Shown piece after piece: positions 1 through 9,828 of a DNA stretch of 62,848 nt. Within the stretch, counting starts at the first letter, position 1. Each line of letters opens with the position of its first letter. The notes under the pieces are model-generated. The model worked only from the letters and a program-made list of their open reading frames with translations. It was not told where the DNA came from and searched no databases. A program made the position numbers and the translations under genes. The DNA comes from Thermobacillus xylanilyticus (GTDB taxonomy: Bacteria > Bacillota > Bacilli > Paenibacillales > Paenibacillaceae): contig NZ_CAJRAY010000080.1 in assembly GCF_907165215.1 (NCBI RefSeq), positions 28,415 through 91,262 on the forward strand, read 5' to 3'.

Positions 1-2922
1 GGGAATCATTCCCTTGCTTTAACGAAGTCCGGAGAGGTGTACTCGTTTGGAATGGGTAATTCTGGCCGATTAGGCCATGGCGATACGGATAGTCAACTCG
101 AGCCGAAGAAAATCGAGGATTTGTCGGACATTCAGGCGATCGCTGCCGGGGGGAATCATTCCCTTGCTTTAACGAAATCAGGCGACGTGTACTCGTTTGG
201 ATGGGGGCTGCATGGCCAATTGGGACATGGTGATACGGAAAATCAACTCACGCCGAAGAAAATCGAGGATTTGTCGGACATTCAGGCGGTAGCTGCCGGG
301 GCTAATCACTCCCTTGCTTTAACGAAGTCCGGAGAGGTGTACTCGTTCGGAAGGGGTAATACTGGCCAATTAGGCCATGGCGATACGGAAGATCAACTCA
401 CGCCGAAGAAAATCGAGGGGTTGAAGGACATTCAGGCGATTGCGGCAGGCGATTTCCATTCCCTTGCTTTAACGAAGTCAGGCGACGTATACTCGTTTGG
501 AAACGGTACGTCTGGATTAGGGCATGGCGATACGGCCAATCAACTCGAGCCAAAGAAAATCGAAGGTTTGACGGACATTCAAGCGATAGCTGCCGGGGCC
601 AATCATTCCCTAGCGCTTGCCGTTGAAGAGCAAGACAGCGCCATTCAACCTGACGAGGCGTCGTTCGACAAGAACATCCTGAAGCAGCGAGAGATTTTTG
701 TCACGATGGAGTTGAACGGCAATACACTTAAAGATATTACGAATGGCACAACATCGCTGTCGGAAGGCACGGATTACATCGTAAATGGAAATATCGTCAC
801 CATTACAAAAGAATACCTGGCCAACCTGCCGATCGGCACGACTACACTGATCTTTACGTTCAGTGCAGGGAATGATGCAACGCTCAGCGTAACGGTGAGC
901 GACAGCACACTTATCCCCCCGGCCGGCTTGAAGGCGACAGCGGGAGACGGGAAAGTGATGCTGAGTTGGACTGCAACCGATGCGGTCGATGGCTATAACG
1001 TCTATATGCAAGAAGCTGACGAAGGCACGTCTCCCGCTGCCGGCCGATGGATGGTTGACAATGATAAGGGGCCGGTAACCGAAACGTCCTATACGGTCGA
1101 CCATTTAACCGCTGGAAAGTGGTATTGGTTTGCTGTAACGACCGTGAAGGATGAGGTGGAAAGCGGCTATTCGGATCCAACATCCGAAACGCCGTATACA
1201 ACGGTTGCGGCTGTTGCATCTCCCGGTGCGATTAAGGTTGGCAAGGGATTTGCATTAGAGAAGTTGGAGGAATACCTTCCCGAACATGTCCAAATTCAAT
1301 TAACGAGCCTGCCTGTCACGATGGATGCGGGTGTGAAATGGGATCTGGAGCATGCCGATTATAACCCGGATCAAGTCGGAACGTACGCGGTTACAGGGGA
1401 GTTGCAATTGCCGGGATATGTTCGCAATCCACAACAGTTGCAAGCTGAAATCGCTGTTCATGTATTGCCGAATACGAATGCGAGCCTGAGCGGCATTGCC
1501 CTGAACGGAGAACCGTTGGCACATTTTGATCCGGATATTTATACCTACGATGTTGTGGTTCCTTATGCAACGGAGCAAGTGATCGTGACAGCGGCAACTT
1601 ACGATCCGGCTGCAAACTACGAAGTCGTCAGCGAGGTTGTGCGTGGCGGAATACAACCGCTGAAGGTCGGCATAAATCGAATTGACATCCTGGTAACGGC
1701 AGAGGATCAACAAGAGCAAGCAACCTATACCCTCTATGTGAAACGCCAGCCGGATGCCGAAGCGCCGCAATGGCGGGAGGGGGATGAACTGACCGTCTCG
1801 GACATCACCCCGACGAGCGTGAAACTGTCGTGGCCGAGCGCGACGGACAACGTCGGCGTGGCAGGTTATCGCATTGATGTAGATGTTGACCACTGGAAAC
1901 CGCAAACCGTTACAGCAAGCGTGTACGAATTCACGGTCACAAGTCTTCGCGCAGGCACGACGTACACCTTTACGGTGAAGGCGTTTGACGATGCGGGCAA
2001 CGAAAGTGCACCGCTCCGCAAACAAGCGACGACGGCCCGAGCCGCAGGCGGAGATTCGGGAAGCGGCCGTGTGTTGTCCGACAATGCGGATCTGGCGGAT
2101 CTGCGCGTATGGGCGGGGGGCAAGCGGCTGAAGCTCAGCCCATCATTTGCTGCGGAAACCCCCGCATATACGGCACGTACCGAAGCCGAGCAAGCGGAGC
2201 TGGTCGTAAAAGCGGCGCATTCCGCAGCCAAGGTGATGCTGGACGATCACGTCGTGACCGAGAGGGTGAACGTCGATCTGGAGGAAGGTCCCAATGCCTT
2301 TGTCCTCACGGTACAAGCGGAAAACGGTGCGAAGAAAATCTATACGCTGACCCTGTATCGCGACACACCAAAGCCGAATGAACCGCTCATCGAGTTTACC
2401 GACATCGCCGGACATTGGGCGGAAAGCGATATCAAGCTCGCCGCGGCCAAGGGGATCGTCAGCGGTTACCCTGACGGCGCATTCAAACCGGACCATCCGG
2501 TCACCCGCGCCGAGTTTGTCAAAATGCTGGCAGGCGCAATGAAACTGGAAGGCAGCGGCGCTACGCTGACGTTCACGGATCATGACCAGATCGGGGTATG
2601 GGCGAAGCAAGCCGTTGCGCAGGCCGTGCAAGCGGGCATCGTGGTCGGATACAGCGACGGCAGCTTCCGCCCCCATGCACAGATCACCCGGGCGGAAATG
2701 GCGATGATGATCGCCCGGGCGTTGCAACTGCAGCTTGACGCGAATGCGCTGCCCGGCTTCGCCGATGATGAAGCGATTCCGAAGTGGGCAAGAGGCGCTG
2801 TTCACGCCATCCGCAAAGTAGGCATCATCGACGGCCGCGGCGACAATCGTTTTGTGCCGAACGAAACCGCAACGAGAGCAGAAGCCGTTGTGATGCTGGT
2901 CAGAATGTTAGATAGATTATAG
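1..2922 (+). CDS. RCC1-repeat / X2 / FN3 / SLH surface protein (5' end outside window)
   Basis: The reading frame is open from base 1, so the true start lies upstream; the first ATG at 37 is internal. Codons 1-205 are RCC1-type beta-propeller repeats (pattern GxNHSLALTxxGxVYSFG, LGHGD) with an exact 150-nt period. An X2-like module (about 220-300), fibronectin III (about 305-400), a bacterial Ig-like segment (about 405-495), cadherin-like beta-sandwich segments and a second FN3 follow. Three SLH motifs (FTDIAGHWAE, GYPDGAFKPD, ITRAEMAMMIA) end the protein, so the product is expected to be exported and held on the cell-wall polymer. The RCC1 propeller is a protein- or ligand-binding fold; its partner is unknown. 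It is followed by another SLH protein. Domain calls rest on motifs seen; the ligand is not inferable. Confidence 0.9.
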   Translation, partial: GNHSLALTKSGEVYSFGMGNSGRLGHGDTDSQLEPKKIEDLSDIQAIAAGGNHSLALTKSGDVYSFGWGLHGQLGHGDTENQLTPKKIEDLSDIQAVAAGANHSLALTKSGEVYSFGRGNTGQLGHGDTEDQLTPKKIEGLKDIQAIAAGDFHSLALTKSGDVYSFGNGTSGLGHGDTANQLEPKKIEGLTDIQAIAAGANHSLALAVEEQDSAIQPDEASFDKNILKQREIFVTMELNGNTLKDITNGTTSLSEGTDYIVNGNIVTITKEYLANLPIGTTTLIFTFSAGNDATLSVTVSDSTLIPPAGLKATAGDGKVMLSWTATDAVDGYNVYMQEADEGTSPAAGRWMVDNDKGPVTETSYTVDHLTAGKWYWFAVTTVKDEVESGYSDPTSETPYTTVAAVASPGAIKVGKGFALEKLEEYLPEHVQIQLTSLPVTMDAGVKWDLEHADYNPDQVGTYAVTGELQLPGYVRNPQQLQAEIAVHVLPNTNASLSGIALNGEPLAHFDPDIYTYDVVVPYATEQVIVTAATYDPAANYEVVSEVVRGGIQPLKVGINRIDILVTAEDQQEQATYTLYVKRQPDAEAPQWREGDELTVSDITPTSVKLSWPSATDNVGVAGYRIDVDVDHWKPQTVTASVYEFTVTSLRAGTTYTFTVKAFDDAGNESAPLRKQATTARAAGGDSGSGRVLSDNADLADLRVWAGGKRLKLSPSFAAETPAYTARTEAEQAELVVKAAHSAAKVMLDDHVVTERVNVDLEEGPNAFVLTVQAENGAKKIYTLTLYRDTPKPNEPLIEFTDIAGHWAESDIKLAAAKGIVSGYPDGAFKPDHPVTRAEFVKMLAGAMKLEGSGATLTFTDHDQIGVWAKQAVAQAVQAGIVVGYSDGSFRPHAQITRAEMAMMIARALQLQLDANALPGFADDEAIPKWARGAVHAIRKVGIIDGRGDNRFVPNETATRAEAVVMLVRMLDRL

Positions 2923-3127
2923 AGCATCGTGCTGACAAGTATTTCCCTCCGACTGGGAAGCGATCAGTTTCGACGAATCCGGTGAACAACAGCAGAGCGT
3001 GAACAAGGCCATGCTTGCGATGGAAAAGATTGATCCGGGAGCTTGGAGAAGGCGAGAATTGGACTTTCAGACGGACAATGATGCGGAACTGGCGGGCTCC
3101 GCACGTTGGAAAGGAAGTGAAAGGAAA

Positions 3128-6100
3128 ATGAGACCGTTTAAATCAGCCGTTCTGTTGGCGGCGTTCGTTCTTTGCTTCGGATGGACCTGGGGGGACGACG
3201 GGAATTGGGTTCAGGCCGCCGATGACGGTGCATCCGCGCCGTCAAGCAGTGATTTTGCCGGCGGCTCAGGCACGGAAGAAGACCCGTACAGGATTGAAAC
3301 CGCTGCACAGCTGAACAAAGTGAGAGATTATCTGGATGCCCATTTCGAATTGGGCGCCAATATTGATCTCTCAACTTACAGTTCTGGAGGAGGATGGTTG
3401 CCAATCGCAACGGAATTATCTTCTCCATTTACCGGCACATTTGATGGCAATGGCTATCAAATCACAGGTTTAAAGATCAACCGTGCGGACAAGAATTACC
3501 AGTCTTTGTTTGGAGTGACGTCCGAAACGGCTGTCATCCGGAATGTCCATCTCGAGGTCGTGGAGATCAAGGGGTATGATTACGTCGGCGGATTGGTAGG
3601 GTATAGCAACGGGATGATTGAAAACAGCACGGTAACGGGAACCCTTATTCAAGGAGAATATAGAGTCGGCGGGTTAGCTGGTATTGTTAGAAAAGACGTG
3701 ATATAGAAGTTGTCGGAGAGCGTGAAGTCGGGGGGCTGGCAGGTCTATTTAGAGGTTCGACTGGTTTAAAGATCACGATCCGCGATTCATTTGCAACTGG
3801 CAACGTTACGGGCATCAAGAATGATGCAGGTGGTTTGGTTGGCTTAATTTCAACGGGTAATGTGGGAAGTGTCAATGAAATCATGAATTCATATGCGACT
3901 GGGGAGGTCAATGGAGACCAGCTTGCAGGTGGATTGGCTGGTAAAGCAGAAGCCCTTCCATCGGGTGTGATCAGAATTAAGAATTCCTACGCGACGGGGA
4001 ATGTCAACGGTAATCAATACGTGGGCGGTTTGATCGGATATAATGCTACGAATGGTCACGATCTTCGAATAGGTTCAGTGATCGAGGTTGAGCATTGTTA
4101 CGCGACAGGCAAGGTAACCGGTCATTCCGAGACTGGCGGGCTGGTCGGGGCGAATAATGAGTATGAAGAAAGAGGAAATATCATTGATGTCGCCGGAAGC
4201 TACTGGTTGACCGATAGCTATACGGATGGTGAACTCCCTGACAATGGGATCGGAATGCCTGTGACAGAGGCGGATCTTCGCGATCCGGAAACATTCAAGA
4301 ATTGGGATCTCACAGAGGGCTGGTACCAGTACGATGGACATCGGCCATTTCTCCAATGGCAAAACCCGCTCATCTCCTGGGATGCGTCCATTGCAAACGA
4401 TCGATTGAACCTTGATGACAAGACCAACATTACCGTGAATACGGAGCATCAAAACGGGGATCGCTACAATGCGACAACAACCGCCAGGTATAGCGTTGAT
4501 CCGGATGACCCCGAAATTGTGCGTGTTGATCCCAACGGGGAGGTCAGCGCCGTCAAAGGCGGCAAAGCAACGATTACCGTATCCTTATTCGACAAGTCCG
4601 AGACTTTCGCCATCGTCGTGGACAGCGGAAATCCGGAACCGCCGACGATCACCCTTCATCCCGACGGCTGGACCAATGCTGCCAAAGTGGAAGCGGCGAT
4701 CGACCACAGCGCCGCTGACCCAAGGCAGACAGATGTTCACACGATTCGCGTAAAAATCGGCGACGGGGAGTGGGAGGACCATCCATTTAACGGTACACCG
4801 ATTCACTTCGAGGTGACGGAAGAAGGACAAACGAAGGTCCAGGCGCAAGCGATGGATGACATCGGCAATAAGAGTACGATCGTTGAGCGGACCGTGAAGA
4901 TCAGCAGAAGCGGCCTGAAGCTGGATGTGGATTTGTATTTTACCGATAATGACAGTGAAGCATATCCCGGCGGAACGTGGACGAACCAAAGTGTGACCGC
5001 AGCGGTTTATGCTTCTCATGACCACGGGATCGCGCTGCGGCCTATTGTCTATTCGTTGGATGAGGGAGCGGCTTGGGAGATTTATCATGGTCCGCTCGAC
5101 TTCACAACAGAGGGGCAGTACTCGCTTTGGTTCAGAGTGGAAGATGTATTGGGCAATGAAATGAGCGAGCATGTACGCATCCGTATCGATAAAACGAATC
5201 CGGAGATCGAATGGAATCCCGATGGCGATGAAACCCTTTCGCGGACCATATCCAGTCATGTCATCGTGAAGGATGACGGCAGCGGGATCGATGCCGCTTC
5301 CCTCCGCTATGTTTGGTCAACGCGTTCAGATCCGTTGGATGAACATGCGAATTGGCAACCGTTCACAAACAACAGCACGTTGCGTTATACGGACAAAAAC
5401 GGCGGCGACTGGTATTTGCACATTTACGCCAAAGATCAGGTTGGTCAAGAGAGTTACCGAATATCCCGGCGCTTTCGTTTAGAGCGGGAGCCGGTTTCTT
5501 CAGAACCGCCGCCGAGTCTGCCTGTCCATATACGCTCCGGCAATGCAACACTGAGGGAGCTCATCTTGTCAGAAGGTATGCTGATACCGGAATTTTCGTG
5601 GGACATAACGACGTACAAGGCTTTGATCCCGCATGATGTTGACAGCATCCGGCTCACGATCCGTGCTGCACATCATCAGGCTGGAATCAGCGTGAATGGT
5701 CGGCAAGTCCGGAGTGATCAGGGAAGCATTCGCATCCCCTTGCACTCGGATACGGATATTATTGAGATCGTGGTCACTGCGGAAGACGGAACGCGCAGAA
5801 CGTATTCCATCACCGTGGAACGTATGCAAGAGGAGATGCCGGACCCGCCTTCCCCGGAGCCGTTATTTGCGGATATTGCGGGTCATTGGGCGGAGCCGTT
5901 CATTCAGGAAGCCTATGCAAAAGGCATCGTTGCCGGGTACCCTGACGGTACGTTTAGACCGGATCATGTCGTCACCCGCTCTGAATTTACGTTGATGCTC
6001 GTTCGTGCCTTGCGGCTGGAGGGGGAACCCGGAGGTGATGCGCCTGCTTTTGCAGACAGGAAGCAAATTGGCGAATGGGCAAAACAAGCGATTGATTTGG

Positions 6101-6405
6101 CGGCAAGGGCAGGCATTGTGTCAGGATATGAGGATGGAACATTTCGACCTGGGGCGCCGGTCACTCGTGTGGAAATGGCGGCGATGATCGCAAGAGCAAC
6201 AGGAGCGGAGTTGACCGACCATGCGCAAACCCGCTTTGCAGACGATGACCGTATTCCGGCATGGGCGAAAAGTTACGTGGAAGAAATTCGAATCATGGGC
6301 ATTATTAACGGTCGCGATCGCAATCTCTTCGCGCCGTATGAGACGCTGACCCGCGCGGAAGCGGTCACCAGCATCCTGAGATTGTTGGAGCTGTTGTCAC
6401 AATAA
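3128..6405 (+). pseudogene. GLUG-repeat / Ig-like / SLH surface protein, frameshifted
   Basis: The start at 3128 is preceded by GGAAAGGAAGTGAAAGGAAA and opens a clear signal peptide (MRPFKSAVLLAAFVLCFGW). The first frame ends at 3706. The same protein continues in the next frame from about 3690 to 6405. Both pieces carry GLUG-type repeats (GGLVGY, GGLAG, NSYATGNVNG), then Ig-like and cadherin-like modules, then three SLH motifs (FADIAGHWAE, GYPDGTFRPD, ITRVEM-like). Adding one A to the A4 run at 3691-3694 joins the frames without a gap, giving IVRKRRDIEVV. This is therefore a one-base frameshift, either a real recent mutation or a sequencing error. GLUG proteins of this type are cell-surface adhesin-like or enzyme-associated proteins. 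The function is unknown. Confidence 0.85.
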
Positions 6406-6419
6406 GGTTGTCAGATTTG

Positions 6420-6456
6420 GTGCAGAAGCGCTTTTGCTTCTGCACTTTTTTTTTTT
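6420..6456 (+). terminator. Rho-independent terminator after GLUG/SLH gene
   Basis: A perfect 10-bp stem (GTGCAGAAGC / GCTTCTGCAC) with a six-base loop is followed by an 11-T run. It lies 15 bases after the stop at 6405. Confidence 0.95.
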
Positions 6457-6601
6457 GAAATTGGGCGCACCGTTCATGCTTTGACGTGCAACGCGGCAGA
6501 TCCTGCTATGAACAAGCGGGTCATATTCAATTCCCCCGAAACATAATGATTAAAGTGTATACGGTACAGGCATAGCGCTTTTCTAGAGGGAGGAGTCACA
6601 A

Positions 6602-7909
6602 ATGAAAAAATTAAAAGCGCTCTCACTATTGCTTGCATTAACGCTTGCGGCGGCAGGATGCGGGTCATCCAATCAAGCGGAGAAAGATCCTGCAGGTTCT
6701 GGGGGGACAAAAACGATCAAATTTATGCATTTATGGCCGGAGGGTACGAACGCACCGCAAAATAAAATTCTCAATGAGATCATTGCAGATTTTGAACGGG
6801 AAAACCCGGGAATTAAAATTGAACAAGAAATTTTGGCGAATGAGCAGTATAAAGACAAAATCAAAGTATTGTCAGCTTCAAATCAATTGCCTGACGTAGG
6901 AATGGCATGGCCAGGCGGATGGCTGCAACCTTACGTTGAAGGAAACAAGATTGCATCTTTCGACGATGTGATTGACCGTGATTACAGAAACAAGTTTGTA
7001 GATGGAACGATAGAGGCTTTTGAAGTGGATGGCAAAACTTATGGTTTACCTACGGACCTGAATATCGCCATTGTGTACTATAACAAACGGATTTTTGAAC
7101 AAAATGGATTGAACGTTCCGACGACTTACGATGAATTTCTTCATGTCATCAGTACATTGACCAATAACGGAATCACGCCAATCGCTTTGGGAAATCAAGA
7201 GCGCTGGACGGGTTCCCTGTGGTATATGTATCTCGCGGACCGCATCAGCGGCAATGAAACCATTGTAAATGCGGTAAATCGAAAACAATCATTTGAAGAC
7301 CCGACATTAATACGAGCTGCTGAAGAGATTCAAAGATTGGTCGATTTGGGCGCGTTTCAAAAAGGGTATAACGGAGCAACCAGCAGTGAAGCGGAAAGTC
7401 TATTTACTTCCGGTCAAGCCGCCATGTATCTGACAGGTACATGGGTGTTGCCTTCCTTTACACAAGGCGAAAACTTTACCCAAGAATTCAAGGATTCGGT
7501 GGACTACTTCAAATTTCCAACCGTGGAAGGCGGAAAAGGGGATATCAATAGCTTTGTGGGTGGTAATGGCGGGTTATTCGTTTCCGAGCATTCCACTGTA
7601 AAAGAAGAAGCAAAACGCTTCGTAAAGTACTTTACGGAGAAATTTGGAGAACGCGCGCTCGGTGAAGCGGGGATCATTCCTTCTTATAAATTGAATGCCG
7701 ATGATTACGATCTTCCGGAATTGTACTTGAAAGTATTAAAGGATTTAAATGATGCAAGCAGCATTACCTTGTTTGCGGATAATATCATGACTCCGGGGCC
7801 CGCCCAAGTGCACCTTGACATGATCCAGTCGTTATTTGGCAAAGAGGCGACGCCAGAGGAATTTGTGAAAGCGCATGAAGAGGCACTGGCCAAGGAAGCC
7901 GGAGAATAA
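6602..7909 (+). CDS. Extracellular sugar-binding lipoprotein of an ABC importer
   Basis: The protein has 435 residues. The start follows a strong site (GAGGGAGGAG). A lipoprotein signal MKKLKALSLLLALTLAAAGC places the acylated cysteine at residue 20, so the mature protein sits on the outer face of the membrane. The body matches family 1 (MalE/UgpB-like) solute-binding proteins: an early KFMHLWPEG strand, DVGMAWPGGW, and the closing helix-rich lobe. The two permease genes downstream complete an importer. No ATPase gene is nearby; importers of this class in Firmicutes often share a distant MsmK-type ATPase. The substrate is probably an oligosaccharide, given the esterase that follows, but the sequence does not prove it. 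Confidence 0.93.
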   Translation: MKKLKALSLLLALTLAAAGCGSSNQAEKDPAGSGGTKTIKFMHLWPEGTNAPQNKILNEIIADFERENPGIKIEQEILANEQYKDKIKVLSASNQLPDVGMAWPGGWLQPYVEGNKIASFDDVIDRDYRNKFVDGTIEAFEVDGKTYGLPTDLNIAIVYYNKRIFEQNGLNVPTTYDEFLHVISTLTNNGITPIALGNQERWTGSLWYMYLADRISGNETIVNAVNRKQSFEDPTLIRAAEEIQRLVDLGAFQKGYNGATSSEAESLFTSGQAAMYLTGTWVLPSFTQGENFTQEFKDSVDYFKFPTVEGGKGDINSFVGGNGGLFVSEHSTVKEEAKRFVKYFTEKFGERALGEAGIIPSYKLNADDYDLPELYLKVLKDLNDASSITLFADNIMTPGPAQVHLDMIQSLFGKEATPEEFVKAHEEALAKEAGE

Positions 7910-7936
7910 TAAACATTAAGCAGAATACCCAAATTG

Positions 7937-7972
7937 GAACAGGACATACTTTTTTATAAGTTTGTCCTGTTC
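7937..7972 (+). terminator. Intercistronic hairpin between binding protein and permeases
   Basis: A stem GAACAGGACA / TGTCCTGTTC, extended by ACTT/AAGT around a T-rich loop, is followed by TATTTCT. Such hairpins between a binding-protein gene and its permeases commonly stabilise or partly terminate the message, so that more binding protein than permease is made. That role is inferred here. Confidence 0.7.
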
Positions 7973-8002
7973 TATTTCTCCATTTGAAAGGTTTGAACTG
8001 TC

Positions 8003-8884
8003 ATGAATAAGGTTATGTCAAATATATGGATGATTACATTATATATCCTCCCGGCACTTCTTTTGTTGTTGGTTCTCATCTACATTCCATTAGGGCTGTC
8101 AGCATATTATGGCTTTTTGGAGTGGGATGGAATCGGTAACATGAAATTCATCGGGTTGGACAACTTCATTACCGGAATACAGGATATGAAGTTTTGGTCC
8201 AGCGTCTATCACTCCTTTCTACTGGCTTTATTTTCTGCACTGAGCTTGCTGGCATACCTGGCCATCTCTTTGATCTTGGCTTCGAATATCAAGGGGTCTG
8301 ACATTTTAAGAAAGATCTATTTGATTCCAATGCTTTTATCTTCCGTTGCAATCGCTCAATTATGGATTAAAGTTTATAATCCCACAAATGGCATGTTGAA
8401 CAGCTTTTTAATGGCGATTGGCATAGATGATCCGCCCGCATGGTTGGCCGAGCCGTCGCTTGTCTTGTATGCCATTTTCATTCCGATTCTTTGGCAGTAT
8501 GCCGGCTTTTATATCTTGATTTATTACGCAGCGCTGAAGAACATTCCAGCGGCCCTGGTTGAAGCCGCCCGAATGGATGGGGCTTCGCCTTGGCAAGTGG
8601 CTTTCAACATCAAATTGCCTTTAATCAAGGGCGTATTTAAAGTCACGATCGTTCTTGCGATCGTTGGTTCGTTAAAGTATTTTGATTTGATTTATGTCAT
8701 GACAGGCGGCGGACCCAATGGCGCCAGTGAAGTGATGGCGTCATACATGTATAAAGTTGCTTTCCGAAGCTATGATTTTGGATATGGCAGTGCGATTGGT
8801 TTCTTATTATTGATCATTACCTTGATGGTTACGTTCATTGTTCGAAAATTAACGGTATCTGACGAAGAAGAACTCCAATACTAA
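8003..8884 (+). CDS. Sugar ABC importer permease, MalF/UgpA type
   Basis: The protein has 293 residues and about six membrane helices, beginning with a long hydrophobic segment at residues 9-35. The conserved cytoplasmic EAA loop is visible as EAARMDGASPWQVAFNIKLPLIKG (about residues 186-209), which docks on the ATPase. The C-terminal part (TGGGPNGASEVM) is typical of the family. The gene lies 93 bases after the binding-protein gene, with the hairpin at 7937-7972 in the gap. The second permease follows after 13 bases. Together they form the membrane channel for the substrate caught by the 6602-7909 lipoprotein. Confidence 0.93.
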   Translation: MNKVMSNIWMITLYILPALLLLLVLIYIPLGLSAYYGFLEWDGIGNMKFIGLDNFITGIQDMKFWSSVYHSFLLALFSALSLLAYLAISLILASNIKGSDILRKIYLIPMLLSSVAIAQLWIKVYNPTNGMLNSFLMAIGIDDPPAWLAEPSLVLYAIFIPILWQYAGFYILIYYAALKNIPAALVEAARMDGASPWQVAFNIKLPLIKGVFKVTIVLAIVGSLKYFDLIYVMTGGGPNGASEVMASYMYKVAFRSYDFGYGSAIGFLLLIITLMVTFIVRKLTVSDEEELQY

Positions 8885-8897
8885 GGGAGGAGGAGTT

Positions 8898-9719
8898 ATG
8901 CAACGCGTAGGCTATGTCGTTTTATATGTTATCTTGATAATTATCGCAATTGTTCAAATATTCCCGCTCTTTTGGTTGTTTTTATTCTCTTTGAAGGATA
9001 ATCAGCAAATCTTTGCCAAATCGCCATTTTCTTTGCCCGATCATCCTCACTGGGAGAATTATTTGAAGGCATGGCAGGGGAATATCGGCATTTATTTTTT
9101 TAACAGCGTTTGGATTTCCGCGGTTGCCATTGTGCTGACGGTTCTTTTTGCAAGCATGGCGACCTTTGCGATTACAAGAATGAAATGGAAGCTCAGCAAA
9201 TTGGTGTTGGGCTTGTTTATGGTCGGCTTGATGATCCCCCTTCACTCGGCATTGATTCCGCTTTTTAAACTGTATTTAAGTGTTGACCTGATTGATAATC
9301 CCATTTCCGTCGTCCTTTCATACACCGCTTTCCATTTGCCGGTTACCATGATGATTTTACTCGGGTTTTACTATACCTTGCCGAAGGAAATTGAAGAGGC
9401 GGCCATTATGGATGGTTGTTCGGTTAACCTCTTGTTTGCACGTATTATTCTGCCCATGACGACTTCCGTGTTATCCACAACCGTCATCATTAATATGATC
9501 TATAACTGGAACGAATTTGTATTTGTGAATACATTTATTAGTTCAGATCAATATAAAACCCTTACGGTTGGTATCCAGAACTTTATCGGTCAGTATCAAA
9601 CCGATTGGGGACCGATTGGCGCAACTTTGATTATCAGTATTGTTCCGATCATCATTTTGTATATATTCTTCAGCAACAAAATAGTAGAAGGGATGTCTGC
9701 AAGTGCAATAAAGGGATAA
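8898..9719 (+). CDS. Sugar ABC importer permease, MalG/UgpE type
   Basis: The protein has 273 residues and about six membrane helices. The start at 8898 follows a strong GGGAGGAGGAG site 13 bases after the first permease, so the two are translationally linked. The EAA loop is seen as EEAAIMDGCSVNLLFARIILPM. The end (IVPIIILYIFFSNKIVEGMSASAIKG) is the usual C terminus of MalG-type permeases. It pairs with the 8003-8884 permease. No ATP-binding subunit gene follows; the next gene is a secreted esterase, which suggests the importer takes up its products. Confidence 0.93.
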   Translation: MQRVGYVVLYVILIIIAIVQIFPLFWLFLFSLKDNQQIFAKSPFSLPDHPHWENYLKAWQGNIGIYFFNSVWISAVAIVLTVLFASMATFAITRMKWKLSKLVLGLFMVGLMIPLHSALIPLFKLYLSVDLIDNPISVVLSYTAFHLPVTMMILLGFYYTLPKEIEEAAIMDGCSVNLLFARIILPMTTSVLSTTVIINMIYNWNEFVFVNTFISSDQYKTLTVGIQNFIGQYQTDWGPIGATLIISIVPIIILYIFFSNKIVEGMSASAIKG

Positions 9720-9828
9720 AGGGATAATTTGAAAGGGGGTGGTTGATGACGTGCGGCCAAGCTGAAAATGAGGCATCCCAATCTCAGATCAAAAGGACTA
9801 ACTTATTTTATGTTGGGAGGGGATCGTT

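Noticed and set aside
1..600. The regular 150-nt repeats as a CRISPR or minisatellite
   Set aside because: They are in frame and translate into RCC1 propeller repeats, which explains the periodicity.
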